The notes under the pieces: generated by a model | What the model saw: the letters and a program-made list of their open reading frames with translations, nothing else | Told to the model about the DNA's origin: nothing | Databases searched by the model: none | Program-made: the position numbers and the translations under genes | Shown: piece after piece, positions 34,908-43,902 of the stretch | Numbering within the stretch: the stretch's first letter is position 1 | How the letters are laid out: each line of letters opens with the position of its first letter | NCBI RefSeq assembly: GCF_007994075.1 | Contig: NZ_VIWU01000001.1 | Span: 496,001 to 560,000, forward strand | DNA from: Pseudonocardia hierapolitana | GTDB lineage: Bacteria; Actinomycetota; Actinomycetes; Mycobacteriales; Pseudonocardiaceae | Length of the DNA: 64,000 nt | Reading direction: 5' to 3'

Positions 34908-36113
34908 TCAGGAGCCCGGCGGCGGGCCGGTGTAGACGGCGCGCGGGCGCAGCATCCGCCCGCGCGCGTACTCCTCCATCCCGTGCGCCAGCCAGCCCGC
35001 CGTGCGGGCCACCGCGGCGATCGCCGCGCCGGCGCCGGGCACCATGCCCGCCACGCGCGCGAGGGACGCCATGGCGAGGTCGATGTTGGGAGCAGGGAGC
35101 TTGCGGCGTCCGGCCTCGGCGATGACGGCCTCGGCAGCGGCCAGCCGCTCGTGGCCGGGCACGGCCGCCCGCAGCAGCTCCATCAACCGGACGCCGCGAC
35201 CGTCGGCACCGGTGTAGACGCGGTGCCCGAGACCGGGGATGCGCTCGCCGCGGCGCAGCCGGTCGCCGATCACGCGTGCCGCGTCGGACGGGTCCCGCAT
35301 CTCCGCGAGCATCCGCTCCGCGGCGAGCGAGGCGCCGCCGTGCAGCGGGCCGGAGAGCACCCCCAGCCCTGCGAGCACCACGGCGTACGGGTCGGCCCGC
35401 ACCGACGCGGCCACCCGCGCGGCGAGCGTGGAGGCCGCCAGCTCGTGGTCGGCGAGCAGCACCAACGTGGCCTCGAGGACGTCGACCAGGCCGTCCGGCG
35501 GGCGGGCGGTGAGGCGGCTCCAGAGCCGCTGCGCGACGGAGCCGCCGAGCCGGGCGCCACCCTCCGGGACCGGAAGGCCCTCCACGAGCCCGGCCACGAT
35601 GGTCTTCCCCGCCGCCACGACAGCCGGCGGGTCGAGGTGGAAGCGCAGCGGGTCCAGGCCCGCCAGAACGGTGACGATCACCGGCATCCGGTCGAGCGGC
35701 AGCAGGTCACCGGGCAGGCCACGCTGCGCGTCCCGCACCGCGGGACCTGCCCCGGGCGCCACCTGCCACCCCTCCACCGGCTCCGTGAACGCCTCCGGCT
35801 CCCCCGTCCACAGCCACGTGGCCACCTGCTCGTAGCGGACCGAGCCGGCCAACGCCAGCGCGTCCCGGCCCCGGTAGTAGGGCCGATTGCCCACGAGCGC
35901 GGTCAGCGCGGACTCGACCACCAGCTCCGTCTCGGCCGCGCGGCGGGGCCTGCCACGGCGGCCGAGCAGATCCACCTCGGCGGCGTCGAACACGCTCCGG
36001 CGCCCGTCTGCGCCCGGCCGCCTGCGCAGCACGCCCCGGCTGACGTAGGCGTACAGCGTCGCCGGCTTGACCCCGAGCCGGCGCGCGGCCTCGGCGGCGT
36101 CGATCTCCTCCAC
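34908..36113 (-). CDS. Citrate synthase-like protein with N-terminal MerR-type HTH
   Basis: A 401-residue fusion. Residues 1-40 are an excisionase/MerR-type HTH (AAEAARRLGVKPATLYAYVSRGVLRRR). Residues 55-400 are a citrate synthase fold with the catalytic residues in GPLHGGASLAAERM, GLGHRVYTGADGR and LPAPNIDLAMASLAR. The GTG at 36113 was chosen because AGGAG lies about 6 bases upstream; a GTG at 36119 is possible. It is divergent from a homocitrate-synthase-like gene, with an AT-rich palindrome between. It may condense an acyl-CoA with oxaloacetate, or act as an acyl-CoA or keto-acid-sensing regulator; the HTH suggests both binding DNA and catalysis. Confidence 0.88.
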   Translation of the reverse strand: MEEIDAAEAARRLGVKPATLYAYVSRGVLRRRPGADGRRSVFDAAEVDLLGRRGRPRRAAETELVVESALTALVGNRPYYRGRDALALAGSVRYEQVATWLWTGEPEAFTEPVEGWQVAPGAGPAVRDAQRGLPGDLLPLDRMPVIVTVLAGLDPLRFHLDPPAVVAAGKTIVAGLVEGLPVPEGGARLGGSVAQRLWSRLTARPPDGLVDVLEATLVLLADHELAASTLAARVAASVRADPYAVVLAGLGVLSGPLHGGASLAAERMLAEMRDPSDAARVIGDRLRRGERIPGLGHRVYTGADGRGVRLMELLRAAVPGHERLAAAEAVIAEAGRRKLPAPNIDLAMASLARVAGMVPGAGAAIAAVARTAGWLAHGMEEYARGRMLRPRAVYTGPPPGS

Positions 36114-36129
36114 CCGCACTCCTGACAAT

Positions 36130-36149
36130 ATATTGATTAAAATCAATAT
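36130..36149. promoter_or_regulatory. AT-rich palindromic operator between divergent genes
   Basis: ATATTGATT, two bases, AATCAATAT: perfect 9-base arms in a stretch of 30 bases that is almost all A/T in a 72% GC genome. It lies 17-36 bases before the HTH-citrate synthase start and 36-55 before the divergent ATG, so one protein bound here would control both genes. Confidence 0.75.
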
Positions 36150-36184
36150 TGATACACATTGAGAACCTGTGTCAACGTCGGCGC

Positions 36185-37402
36185 ATGCCACGAGTGCACT
36201 TCCTGGACGTCACCAACCGCGACGGCGTGCAGACCGCACGCACCGGCCTGTCCAAGTTCGGCAAGACGATGGTCAACTGGTACCTGGGCCGGCTCGGCGT
36301 GGCCCAGTCCGAGATCGGCTTCCCGTTCCTGCGTCACGAGGTGCCCTACGTGCGGGCGCAGGTGGCCCTCGAGAAGGCGGGCGCGTTCGGCGGCCTGCGC
36401 CTCGCCGGCTGGTGCCGGGGCGTCGTCGCGGACGTGGAGAAGGCCGTTCCGCTCGACCTGCGGCACTACAACCTGTCGATCTCCACGTCCGACTACATGA
36501 TCGAGAACAAGTTCCGCGGCAAACTGGCCCGCGACGCGATCATCCGGGAGATGACCGCGGCCGTCCGCGTCGCGAAACAGGGCGGGGCCGAGACGGTCGG
36601 CGTGAACGCCGAGGACGGGTCGCGCACCGACGACGGGTTCCTGCTGGAGTTCACCCTCGCCGCGAAGGAGGCGGGCGCCGACCGCGTCCGCTATTGCGAC
36701 ACGATCGGCGGCGACACCCCGGGCCGCATCCGGGAACGCTTCGCCACGCTCGCGGCCGCGACCGGCATGCCCGTGGAGACGCACTGCCACAACGACCTCG
36801 GCATGGCCGTCGCGAACTCCGTGTCCGGCGCGCTGGGCGACCTCGATGCCGGGCAGGACGCCTGGATCAACACCTGCGTCAACGGCATCGGGGAGCGCTC
36901 GGGCAACGCCGACCTGCTGTCGACGATCCTCGCATTCGAGCACGGCTTCGGGATCGACGCGGAGATCGGCGACGCCCTCGACCTGAGCTGGGCCCGCCGC
37001 TTCGGACTGTGGGCGAGCTACGCGTTCGGCCAGCCGCTGCCCCACAACCAGGTCGGCGTGGGCCGCAACGCCTTCGCGCACGAGTCCGGCATCCACGCCG
37101 ATGGCGCGCTCAAGGACCACGGCAACTACGAGCTGTACGACGAGGCCACGCTCGGCCCGTTCCCCGACGACCACCACACCCGTCCGGGGCGGGTCGTGCT
37201 CACCGGCGAGTACGGCGGGAAGGCCGGGTTCCGCCACGTCATGGACGGTCTCGGTATCGAGCCTGCCGACGAGGCGCGGTCGTTCGAGCTGGTGCAGCTG
37301 TGCAACGCGATGACCGGCCGACCCCTGACCGACGACGAGCTGCGCCTGATCGCGACATACCCCGCGGAGCTCTCGCTGCTGTTCCCCGGCCTGCTGGACT
37401 GA
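36185..37402 (+). CDS. Homocitrate synthase-like DRE-TIM enzyme
   Basis: A 405-residue member of the isopropylmalate/homocitrate/HMG-CoA lyase superfamily. The opening VHFLDVTNRDGVQTAR has the Arg-Asp-Gly metal and base site, VETHCHNDLGMAVAN gives the two metal His and NTCVNGIGERSGNADL is the signature. HESGIHADGALK is the isopropylmalate/homocitrate-type lid. It probably joins acetyl-CoA to an alpha-keto acid. It is divergent from a fused citrate synthase, and the two may form a chain-extension pathway. The chemistry is inferred. Confidence 0.87.
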   Translation: MPRVHFLDVTNRDGVQTARTGLSKFGKTMVNWYLGRLGVAQSEIGFPFLRHEVPYVRAQVALEKAGAFGGLRLAGWCRGVVADVEKAVPLDLRHYNLSISTSDYMIENKFRGKLARDAIIREMTAAVRVAKQGGAETVGVNAEDGSRTDDGFLLEFTLAAKEAGADRVRYCDTIGGDTPGRIRERFATLAAATGMPVETHCHNDLGMAVANSVSGALGDLDAGQDAWINTCVNGIGERSGNADLLSTILAFEHGFGIDAEIGDALDLSWARRFGLWASYAFGQPLPHNQVGVGRNAFAHESGIHADGALKDHGNYELYDEATLGPFPDDHHTRPGRVVLTGEYGGKAGFRHVMDGLGIEPADEARSFELVQLCNAMTGRPLTDDELRLIATYPAELSLLFPGLLD

Positions 37403-37416
37403 CCTCGAAGCCCACT

Positions 37417-37429
37417 CCCCGGCGCGGGG
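37417..37429. terminator. Short palindrome between convergent genes
   Basis: CCCCG, three bases, CGGGG, in the 34 bases between the convergent homocitrate synthase-like and BASS genes. It could stop both transcripts. The stem is only 5 bp. Confidence 0.35.
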
Positions 37430-37436
37430 ACGGCGC

Positions 37437-38396
37437 CTACGACTCAGACCGCACTCGGTCTGCGGGCGCCGTGGTCGGGCGGCGGGCCCAGTAGCCGGCC
37501 AGGATCGAGCCGCTCACGTTGTGCCAGACCGAGAACACCGCAGCGGGCAGCGCCGCGACCGGGTTGAAGTGGGTGGTGGCGAGACTCGCGGACAGGCCCG
37601 AGTTCTGCATCCCGACCTCGATGGAGATCGCCCGGCGGGCGGTCTCGTCGAGCCCGCACAGCCGGGCCGCGAGGTAGCCCAGGCCAAGGCCCAGCACGTT
37701 GTGCAGCACGACGGCGACCAGGATGACCAGCCCGGACGCCAGCAGTGCCGCCGCGCTCCCTGCGACGACGGCCATCACCACCGCGGTGATCCCGACGACG
37801 GAGATCAGCGGCAGCGCGGGCACCACCTTCTCGACCTGCCGCCCGGCGAAGCGCCGCAGCAGAAAGCCGAGCAGCACCGGGACGAGCACGATCTGCAGGA
37901 TCGACACGAACAGCGCACCGGGCTGGACCGGGAGGAACCGGCCCGCGAGCGCCAGCACCAGCAGCGGGGTGACGATCGGCGCGAGCAGCGTCGACGCCGA
38001 TGTCATGGCCACCGACAGCGCGGTGTCGCCCTTGGCGAGGAAGACCATCACGTTGGACGCCGTGCCGCCCGGTGCACAGGCCACGAGGATCACGCCGACG
38101 GCGAGCTCGGGGCTCAGCGGCAGCGTCGTGGCCAGCAGCCAGCCGAGCCCCGGCATGATCACGAACTGGGCCACGACGCCGAGGACGAAGGCGACGGGCC
38201 GGCGGGCCACGTAGGCGAAGTCGACCGGCCGCAGCGTCAGCCCCATGCCGAGCATGATCAGCGCCAGGAGCCACGGAACCGCTGCCGACCAGCCGCGGAA
38301 CGCCCCGGGGACGGCCAGCGCGATCGCCCCGGCCACGACCACGATCAGTGGGAACCACCGGCCGGCGAGCTCGCTGACCTGCTGCAGACGGCGCAC
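37437..38396 (-). CDS. BASS-family (bile acid:sodium symporter-like) transporter
   Basis: A 319-residue protein with about ten helices, of the SBF/BASS family. LLALIMLGMGLTLRPVDF, VACAPGGTASNVMVFLAKGDTALSVAM and EVGMQNSGLSASLA are the conserved parts, including the Na-site segments. Family members import organic acids such as pantoate, pyruvate, 2-keto acids or bile acids. The neighbouring homocitrate-type enzyme makes a keto- or tricarboxylic acid a plausible substrate, but this is guesswork. The GTG start has GGAGG 8 bases upstream. Confidence 0.88.
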   Translation of the reverse strand: MRRLQQVSELAGRWFPLIVVVAGAIALAVPGAFRGWSAAVPWLLALIMLGMGLTLRPVDFAYVARRPVAFVLGVVAQFVIMPGLGWLLATTLPLSPELAVGVILVACAPGGTASNVMVFLAKGDTALSVAMTSASTLLAPIVTPLLVLALAGRFLPVQPGALFVSILQIVLVPVLLGFLLRRFAGRQVEKVVPALPLISVVGITAVVMAVVAGSAAALLASGLVILVAVVLHNVLGLGLGYLAARLCGLDETARRAISIEVGMQNSGLSASLATTHFNPVAALPAAVFSVWHNVSGSILAGYWARRPTTAPADRVRSES

Positions 38397-38471
38397 GCGT
38401 CACCCCTCCTTCCACGGCCGCGCCTGGCGCCCGGCCCGCGCCGACCATACGTCCGACCTCTGGGGACCCCG

Positions 38472-38501
38472 TTGCACAGGTCCGCCCGCGTGCTCTAGCT
38501 T
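38472..38501 (+). promoter_or_regulatory. Promoter of the uronate TRAP operon
   Basis: TTGCAC (38472-38477), 18 bases, TAGCTT (38496-38501), a good sigma-70 pair. The double palindrome follows directly after the -10 box, covering the likely transcription start. The leader to the dctP ATG is about 50 bases. Confidence 0.6.
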
Positions 38502-38502
38502 G

Positions 38503-38526
38503 TTCCGTGTCACGGAACTGAGTTCC
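38503..38526. promoter_or_regulatory. Double-palindrome operator, probable IclR site
   Basis: TTCCGTG-T-CACGGAA (perfect 7-base arms) overlaps GGAAC-TGA-GTTCC (5-base arms). It sits on the transcription start region of the dctPQM-kduI-iclR-kduD operon. The IclR encoded within the operon is the natural binder, as in other uronate operons. Confidence 0.7.
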
Positions 38527-38557
38527 ATTCTTGGATCAGCTGACAAGGGAGTCCGGC

Positions 38558-39613
38558 ATGAGACGAGGAAAGGCAGCCGCGCTCGCGGGGGCGGCTGCGG
38601 CGGTGCTCCTGGTGGGGGCGTGCAGCGCGGGTACCGGGGTTCCCGGCGCTGTCGACGCGGGCGGGGCCGCGGGCGGCTCGGCAGCGGCGTCGGCCGAGAC
38701 GGTGTTCCGGGTCGCGTTCAACCAGCCCGAGAACCACCCGCAGTTCATCGCCATGCAGGCCATGGGCGAGCGGCTCGCCGAGCGCACCGGCGGCCGGTAC
38801 GGCATCGAGGTCTACCCCAACGAGACCCTCGGCGCCCAGCGCGAGACGATCGAGTTGGTGCAGTCCGGGGCGCTGGACATGTCGATGGTCGCCAGCCCGC
38901 TGCTGGAGAACTTCAACCCCGACTTCGTGGCCTTCAACCTGCCGTTCACGTTCGACTCGCAGGACCACCAGCGCCAGGTCGCCAACGACCCCGCGATCGT
39001 CTCCGAGCTCTACTCCTCGCTCGACGGGCAGAACATCCACGTGCTCGCCGCGTTCCACGGCGGCGTCCGCTCGATGTACAACCCCCGAGGCCCGATCACG
39101 ACGCCGGCCGACCTCGCCGGGATGAAGGTCCGGGTCATCGAGTCGGACACGAACATCGCGATGATCCGGCTGATGGGCGGCAGCGGCACGCCGATGGGGA
39201 TGGGCGAGGTCTACACCGCCCTGCAGTCCGGGGTCATCGACGCCGCCGAGAACAACGAGCTGACCTACTTCAACTCCAAGCACTCCGAGGTCGCGCCGTA
39301 CTACAGCTACACCCGCCACCTCATGCTCCCGGACTACCTGATCATCAACCCGGCGGTCCTCGCGGGCATGTCCCCGGAGCACCGCACGATCTTCACCGAG
39401 GAGGTCCGCGCCGCCGTCGAGGAGGAGGGGCAGCTCTGGAAGACCGAGATCGCGCGGGTCACCCAGGCCGCGAAGGACGCCGGAGCGCAGTTCAACGAAG
39501 TGGACACCACCGCGTTCGCGGCGGCGATCCGCCCGCTCGTCGAGCAGAAGCTCACCAGTGACGTCGCCCGCCGGATCCACGAGCAGGCGCGCGCCGCCGC
39601 CACGGCCGGCTGA
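38558..39613 (+). CDS. dctP: TRAP transporter substrate-binding lipoprotein DctP
   Basis: A 351-residue DctP protein with signal peptide and lipobox (LLVGAC). The C-terminal lobe contains the carboxylate-binding Arg in DLAGMKVRVIESD and the GVIDAAENN stretch. It binds an acidic sugar in the gram-positive periplasmic space and delivers it to DctQM. The ATG at 38558 follows AGGGAG. kduI and kduD in the same operon point to a unsaturated-uronate breakdown product as substrate. Confidence 0.93.
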   Translation: MRRGKAAALAGAAAAVLLVGACSAGTGVPGAVDAGGAAGGSAAASAETVFRVAFNQPENHPQFIAMQAMGERLAERTGGRYGIEVYPNETLGAQRETIELVQSGALDMSMVASPLLENFNPDFVAFNLPFTFDSQDHQRQVANDPAIVSELYSSLDGQNIHVLAAFHGGVRSMYNPRGPITTPADLAGMKVRVIESDTNIAMIRLMGGSGTPMGMGEVYTALQSGVIDAAENNELTYFNSKHSEVAPYYSYTRHLMLPDYLIINPAVLAGMSPEHRTIFTEEVRAAVEEEGQLWKTEIARVTQAAKDAGAQFNEVDTTAFAAAIRPLVEQKLTSDVARRIHEQARAAATAG

Positions 39614-39626
39614 TCGGGGGCCCGAC

Positions 39627-40130
39627 ATGACCGCCGTCAAGGTGGCACTCGACCGCGCGCTGACCGCGGTCTGCGTGGTGCTGTTCGCCGCGCTCGTGCT
39701 CGACGTGTCGTGGCAGGTGTTCGCCCGGCAGGTCCTCGGCAGCCCGAGCGGCTGGTCCGAGGAGCTGGCCAAGTACCTGTTCATCTGGCTCGGCCTGTTC
39801 GGCGCGGCGCTCGTGTTCGGCGAGCGCGGCCACGTCGCAATGGACGTGGTCGTGCGCCGCCTGCCGCGGACGGCACAGGTCGTGCTGGCGATAGCCGTCC
39901 AGCTGGCGATCCTGATCTTCACCGGGCTGGTGCTGCTGTGGGGCGGGTTCCTGGTGTCGCAGCTGGCCTGGAACCAGAACCTGACCGGCCTGCCGATCAC
40001 GGTGGGCCCGCTCTACCTGGCCCTGCCGATCAGCGGCGCCCTGATCGCCTTCTACACCCTCTTCCACCTGGTCCAGATCCTCACCGGCGCCGAGCGCCCG
40101 GTGGAGGACACCGAACTCGAGCTCGTCTAG
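39627..40130 (+). CDS. dctQ: TRAP transporter small permease DctQ
   Basis: A 167-residue protein with four helices and the DctQ signature in SGWSEELAKYLFIWLGLFGAALVFGERGHV. It forms the membrane complex with DctM. The ATG at 39627 lies 13 bases after dctP; reading further upstream overlaps dctP without homology. Confidence 0.92.
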   Translation: MTAVKVALDRALTAVCVVLFAALVLDVSWQVFARQVLGSPSGWSEELAKYLFIWLGLFGAALVFGERGHVAMDVVVRRLPRTAQVVLAIAVQLAILIFTGLVLLWGGFLVSQLAWNQNLTGLPITVGPLYLALPISGALIAFYTLFHLVQILTGAERPVEDTELELV

Positions 40131-40145
40131 GGAGGACGTCCCGGC

Positions 40146-41450
40146 ATGGACCCCGTCTCGCTCGCCGCCCTCCTGCTGCTGGTCGGGATCGCGGTGCTGC
40201 TCGTCATCGGCGCCCCGATCAGCGTGGCCGTCGGTCTGTCGTCGCTCGCGGCGATGTTCGTCTTCCTCGGCACCGAGGACGGCGTGCTCGCCGCGGCCCA
40301 GCAGATCTTCCGCGGGATCAACTCGTTCCCGCTGCTGGCCATCCCGTTCTTCGTCCTGGCCGGCGTGATCATGAACAACGGCGGCATCGCGCTGCGCCTG
40401 ATCGACGCCGCGAAGGTGCTGGTCGGCCGGGCGCCGGGTTCGCTGGCACAGACGAACGTGGCGGCAAACGCCCTCTTCGGGGCCGTCAGCGGCTCCGGGG
40501 TGGCGGCGGCCGCCGCCGTCGGCGCGGTCATGACACCGCTGCAGGAGAAGGAGCGCTACGACCGCAGCTTCGCCGCAGCCGCCAACGTCGCCTCGGCGCC
40601 GTCGGGGATGCTCATCCCCCCGAGCAACCTGATGATCGTCTACTCGCTGGTGTCGGGCACGTCGGTCGCCGCGCTGTTCGTCGGCGGCTACCTGCCCGGC
40701 ATCGCGTGGGCCCTGGTCTGCATGGTCACCGTGCACCTGTACGCCCGCAGCCGGCCCGAGCTGCGCGTGACCGAGCGGATCGGCCTCACGCGGTCGCTCA
40801 AGGTGCTGCTGGACGCGGTGCCGGCGCTGCTGCTCATCGTGGTCGTGATCGGCGGCATCCTCGCCGGCCTCTTCACCGCGACCGAGGCGTCCTGCATCGC
40901 AGTGCTGTACGCGCTACTGCTGTCGTTCGTCTACCGCGCGATCTCCGTGCGGCAGCTGCCGGGCATCCTCATCGACTCCGCGAAGACGACGGCCGTCGTC
41001 ATGTTCCTGATCGGCGTCTCGACGGTCATGGGCTTCGTCCTGTCGTTCGCCCGGGTCCCGCAGACGGTGTCCGAGGGGTTGTTCGGCCTTACCACCAACC
41101 CGGTGCTGATCCTGCTGCTCATCGCGTTCGTGCTGCTGGTCGTGGGCTGCTTCATGGACGCGACACCCGCCGTGCTGATCTTCACGCCGATCTTCCTGCC
41201 GATCGTCGAGAGCTTCGGGATCCATCCCGTCCACTTCGGGATCATGATCGTGCTCGGGGTCTGCATCGGCACGATCACGCCGCCGGTCGGCACGATCCTG
41301 TTCGTCGGCGCGAAGGTCGCCGACCTCGGGATCGAACCCGTCGTCCGCAGGCTCGTCCCGTTCTTCGTCGCGCTCGTCGTCGTCTTCATCATCGTGATCT
41401 TCACGCCGGGGCTGTCGCTCTGGCTGCCCGGCCTGCTGGGCCTCCTCTAG
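40146..41450 (+). CDS. dctM: TRAP transporter large permease DctM
   Basis: A 434-residue DctM with about 12 helices. LLAIPFFVLAGVIMNNGGIALRLIDAAKVLVG, NALFGAVSGSGVAAAAAVG and PPSNLMIVYSLVSGTSVAALFVGGYLPGI are typical sodium/substrate-site segments. The membrane complex is sodium-driven in studied members. A GGGAGG site precedes the ATG. Confidence 0.95.
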   Translation: MDPVSLAALLLLVGIAVLLVIGAPISVAVGLSSLAAMFVFLGTEDGVLAAAQQIFRGINSFPLLAIPFFVLAGVIMNNGGIALRLIDAAKVLVGRAPGSLAQTNVAANALFGAVSGSGVAAAAAVGAVMTPLQEKERYDRSFAAAANVASAPSGMLIPPSNLMIVYSLVSGTSVAALFVGGYLPGIAWALVCMVTVHLYARSRPELRVTERIGLTRSLKVLLDAVPALLLIVVVIGGILAGLFTATEASCIAVLYALLLSFVYRAISVRQLPGILIDSAKTTAVVMFLIGVSTVMGFVLSFARVPQTVSEGLFGLTTNPVLILLLIAFVLLVVGCFMDATPAVLIFTPIFLPIVESFGIHPVHFGIMIVLGVCIGTITPPVGTILFVGAKVADLGIEPVVRRLVPFFVALVVVFIIVIFTPGLSLWLPGLLGLL

Positions 41451-41464
41451 GAGAAAGGACTCCC

Positions 41465-42295
41465 ATGGAGCAGCGCTACGCCACCTCGCCGGAGCAGATA
41501 CCCGGGATGGACACGGGACAGCTGCGCCGCCGCTACCTCGTCGAGGACCTGTTCGTCGCCGACGAGGTGCGCGCGGTCTACACCCACCACGACCGCGTCG
41601 TGCTCGCCGGGATCCAGCCGGTGACCGGCGCCGTCGCGCTGCCCGGGTTCCCGGAGATCCGCAGCGACCACTTCTTCGAGCACCGCGAGGCCGGGATCGT
41701 CAACGTGGGTGGCGCCGGCGCGATCACCGTGGACGGCACCGACCACAAGATGGGAAAGGGGTCCTGCCTGTACGTCGGGCGGGGCGCGCAGGACGTCACG
41801 TTCGCCTCCGCGGATGGCGACGAACCGGCGCGGTTCTACCTGTTCTCCGCACCGGCTCACACGGCGTACCCGGCCACGCTCGTCGAGGCAGGCAGCGGCA
41901 CCGTGCGCGAGCTCGGCGACGGCGTCACCTCCAACCGGCGCACGCTCAACCAGTACATCCACGAGAACGGCGTGCGCAGCTGCCAGGTCGTGATGGGCGT
42001 GACCACGCTGCACGAAGGCAGCATGTGGAACACGATGCCGGCGCACACCCACGACCGGCGGATGGAGGCCTACCTCTACTTCGACCTGCCGGCCGACGCC
42101 CGGGTCGTCCACCTCATGGGCGAGCCGACGGAGACCCGGCACCTCCTGGTCGCCGACGGCCAGGCCGTGATCTCCCCCAGCTGGTCGGTGCACTGCGGGT
42201 TCGGCTCGGCCAGCTACAGCTTCGTTTGGGCGATGGCAGGGGAGAATCAGTGCTTCGACGACATGGACGGCGTCCCCATCACCGAGATGAGGTGA
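41465..42295 (+). CDS. kduI: 5-dehydro-4-deoxy-D-glucuronate isomerase KduI
   Basis: A 276-residue cupin that converts 5-keto-4-deoxyuronate (DKI) to 3-deoxy-D-glycero-2,5-hexodiulosonate. The zinc ligands are in MPAHTHDRRMEAYLYFDL (His, His, Glu) and the last His near SWSVHCGFGSASYSFVWAMAG, which also holds the family ending. Its length matches E. coli KduI. It forms a two-step pair with KduD encoded after iclR. Confidence 0.95.
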   Translation: MEQRYATSPEQIPGMDTGQLRRRYLVEDLFVADEVRAVYTHHDRVVLAGIQPVTGAVALPGFPEIRSDHFFEHREAGIVNVGGAGAITVDGTDHKMGKGSCLYVGRGAQDVTFASADGDEPARFYLFSAPAHTAYPATLVEAGSGTVRELGDGVTSNRRTLNQYIHENGVRSCQVVMGVTTLHEGSMWNTMPAHTHDRRMEAYLYFDLPADARVVHLMGEPTETRHLLVADGQAVISPSWSVHCGFGSASYSFVWAMAGENQCFDDMDGVPITEMR

Positions 42296-42320
42296 CGCGC
42301 TGAGCCCGGACAGGTGAGAC

Positions 42321-43091
42321 ATGCCCCCCGAGACCCCGGCCACCGGTGAACGTGCCAGCGCGAGCGAGAAGACCCTGCTCGTGCTGTCGGCGGTGCTGAA
42401 GCATCCACGATTCACCGACGTGGTGGAGGCGACGGGGCTGGCGAAGGCCACCGTCCACCGGATCCTGTCCACGCTGGTGGACCGGGGGTACGTCGCGGTG
42501 GGCCCGGACGGGCAGTACCTGCCGGGACCGACGATCCTGTCGCTCGCCGGGCGCGCGCTGCAGCAGATCGACATCTCGGCGATCGCCCAGCCGATCGTCG
42601 ACGAGCTGGTGGCCCAGGTGCACTGCACGGTGCACGTGGGTGTCGCGAACGGCGACGAGATCATCTACCTGATCCGCGCCGACTCGGACAAGCCGTACCA
42701 GATGCCCTCGCGGGTGGGCCTGGCCATCCCGATGCACTCCTCGGGCATCGGGAAGGTCGTGCTCTCCGGTTTCACCGACGAGGGGCTGGCCCGCTACGCG
42801 GAACGCACCGGCCTGGCTCCCCGCACCGACCGCACGATCACCGAACTGGAGACCCTGCGCCGGGTCGTCGCCACCGCGCGGGAGCGCGGTTTCGCCGAGG
42901 ACGACGGGGAGAACGCCCCGGGCGTGCGCTGCGTCGCGGCGCCCGTGCGGGACCACACCGGAACCATCAAGTACGGGCTGAGCATCTCCACGCTCAGCCT
43001 CGAGCACACCCCCGAGCAGGTCGCAGCGATGGCGCCGTACGCGATCGCGGCCGCCGACAAGATCTCCGCCGCGCTCGGCCACACCCCCTGA
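42321..43091 (+). CDS. IclR-family transcriptional regulator
   Basis: A 256-residue IclR regulator. The HTH (FTDVVEATGLAKATVHRILSTLVDRGYV) covers residues 30-60 and the effector domain 80-250. It is in the middle of the kdu operon, between kduI and kduD, so it is presumably autoregulated through the operator at 38503-38526. KdgR-type regulators sense 2-keto-3-deoxygluconate; that ligand is a reasonable guess. Confidence 0.93.
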   Translation: MPPETPATGERASASEKTLLVLSAVLKHPRFTDVVEATGLAKATVHRILSTLVDRGYVAVGPDGQYLPGPTILSLAGRALQQIDISAIAQPIVDELVAQVHCTVHVGVANGDEIIYLIRADSDKPYQMPSRVGLAIPMHSSGIGKVVLSGFTDEGLARYAERTGLAPRTDRTITELETLRRVVATARERGFAEDDGENAPGVRCVAAPVRDHTGTIKYGLSISTLSLEHTPEQVAAMAPYAIAAADKISAALGHTP

Positions 43092-43113
43092 CGAGTAGGA
43101 GCACACCCTCGCC

Positions 43114-43902
43114 ATGACCCACGCGACCAGCCCCGCCGCCTACGCGGAGAGCCTCTTCGGCATCGAAGGCCGGCTGGCCGTGGTGACGGGGGCGAGCCGC
43201 GGCATCGGCCTCGCCGTCGCCGACTGCATCGCCGCGGCGGGTGCCGACGTCATCGGCGTCGTCTCCGGCCGCCCCGACGCCGACACCGAGGTCCGCGCGG
43301 CCGTCGAGGGACGCGGCCGGAAGTTCCTCGCCGTGGCGGCCGACCTCGCCGACCGCGACGAGGTCGCCGCGCTCGCCGCGGACCTCGCCACGCGCGAGGT
43401 CGACATCCTGGTCAACAACGCCGGCACGATCCGGCGCGCCCCCGCCGCCGAGCACACCGACGTGGACTTCGACCACGTCCTCGACGTGAACCTGCGCGCC
43501 ACGTTCGTGCTGTCCCGCGAGGTCGGGCGGGCGATGGTCCGCCGCGGCCGCGGGAAGATCGTGAACACCGCGTCGATGCTCAGCTTCCAGGGCGGGGTCC
43601 TGGTGCCCGGCTACACCTCGTCCAAGTCGGCGGTGGCCGGTCTGACGAAGGCGCTGGCCAACGAGTGGGCCGGCAAGGGCGTCAACGTCAACGCCGTCGC
43701 CCCCGGCTACGTCGCCACGGCCAACACCCGCGACCTGCGCGAGGACGCGGAGCGCAGCCGGGCCATCCTCGACCGCATCCCCGCCGGGCGCTGGGCCGAG
43801 GCCACCGACATCGCAGGCGCCGTGCTGTTCCTCTGCTCCCGCGCCGCCGACTACGTCCACGGCGCGGTGCTCCCCGTGGACGGCGGCTGGCTCGCCCGCT
43901 GA
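43114..43902 (+). CDS. kduD: 2-dehydro-3-deoxy-D-gluconate 5-dehydrogenase KduD
   Basis: A 262-residue short-chain dehydrogenase. The cofactor motif is GASRGIGLA, the NAG motif VNNAGTIRRAPAAEH is diagnostic for KduD, and the catalytic Ser/Tyr/Lys are in NTASMLSFQGG and GYTSSKSAVAG. It reduces the KduI product to 2-keto-3-deoxygluconate with NADH. The kinase and aldolase that finish the pathway are not in this window. Confidence 0.93.
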   Translation: MTHATSPAAYAESLFGIEGRLAVVTGASRGIGLAVADCIAAAGADVIGVVSGRPDADTEVRAAVEGRGRKFLAVAADLADRDEVAALAADLATREVDILVNNAGTIRRAPAAEHTDVDFDHVLDVNLRATFVLSREVGRAMVRRGRGKIVNTASMLSFQGGVLVPGYTSSKSAVAGLTKALANEWAGKGVNVNAVAPGYVATANTRDLREDAERSRAILDRIPAGRWAEATDIAGAVLFLCSRAADYVHGAVLPVDGGWLAR

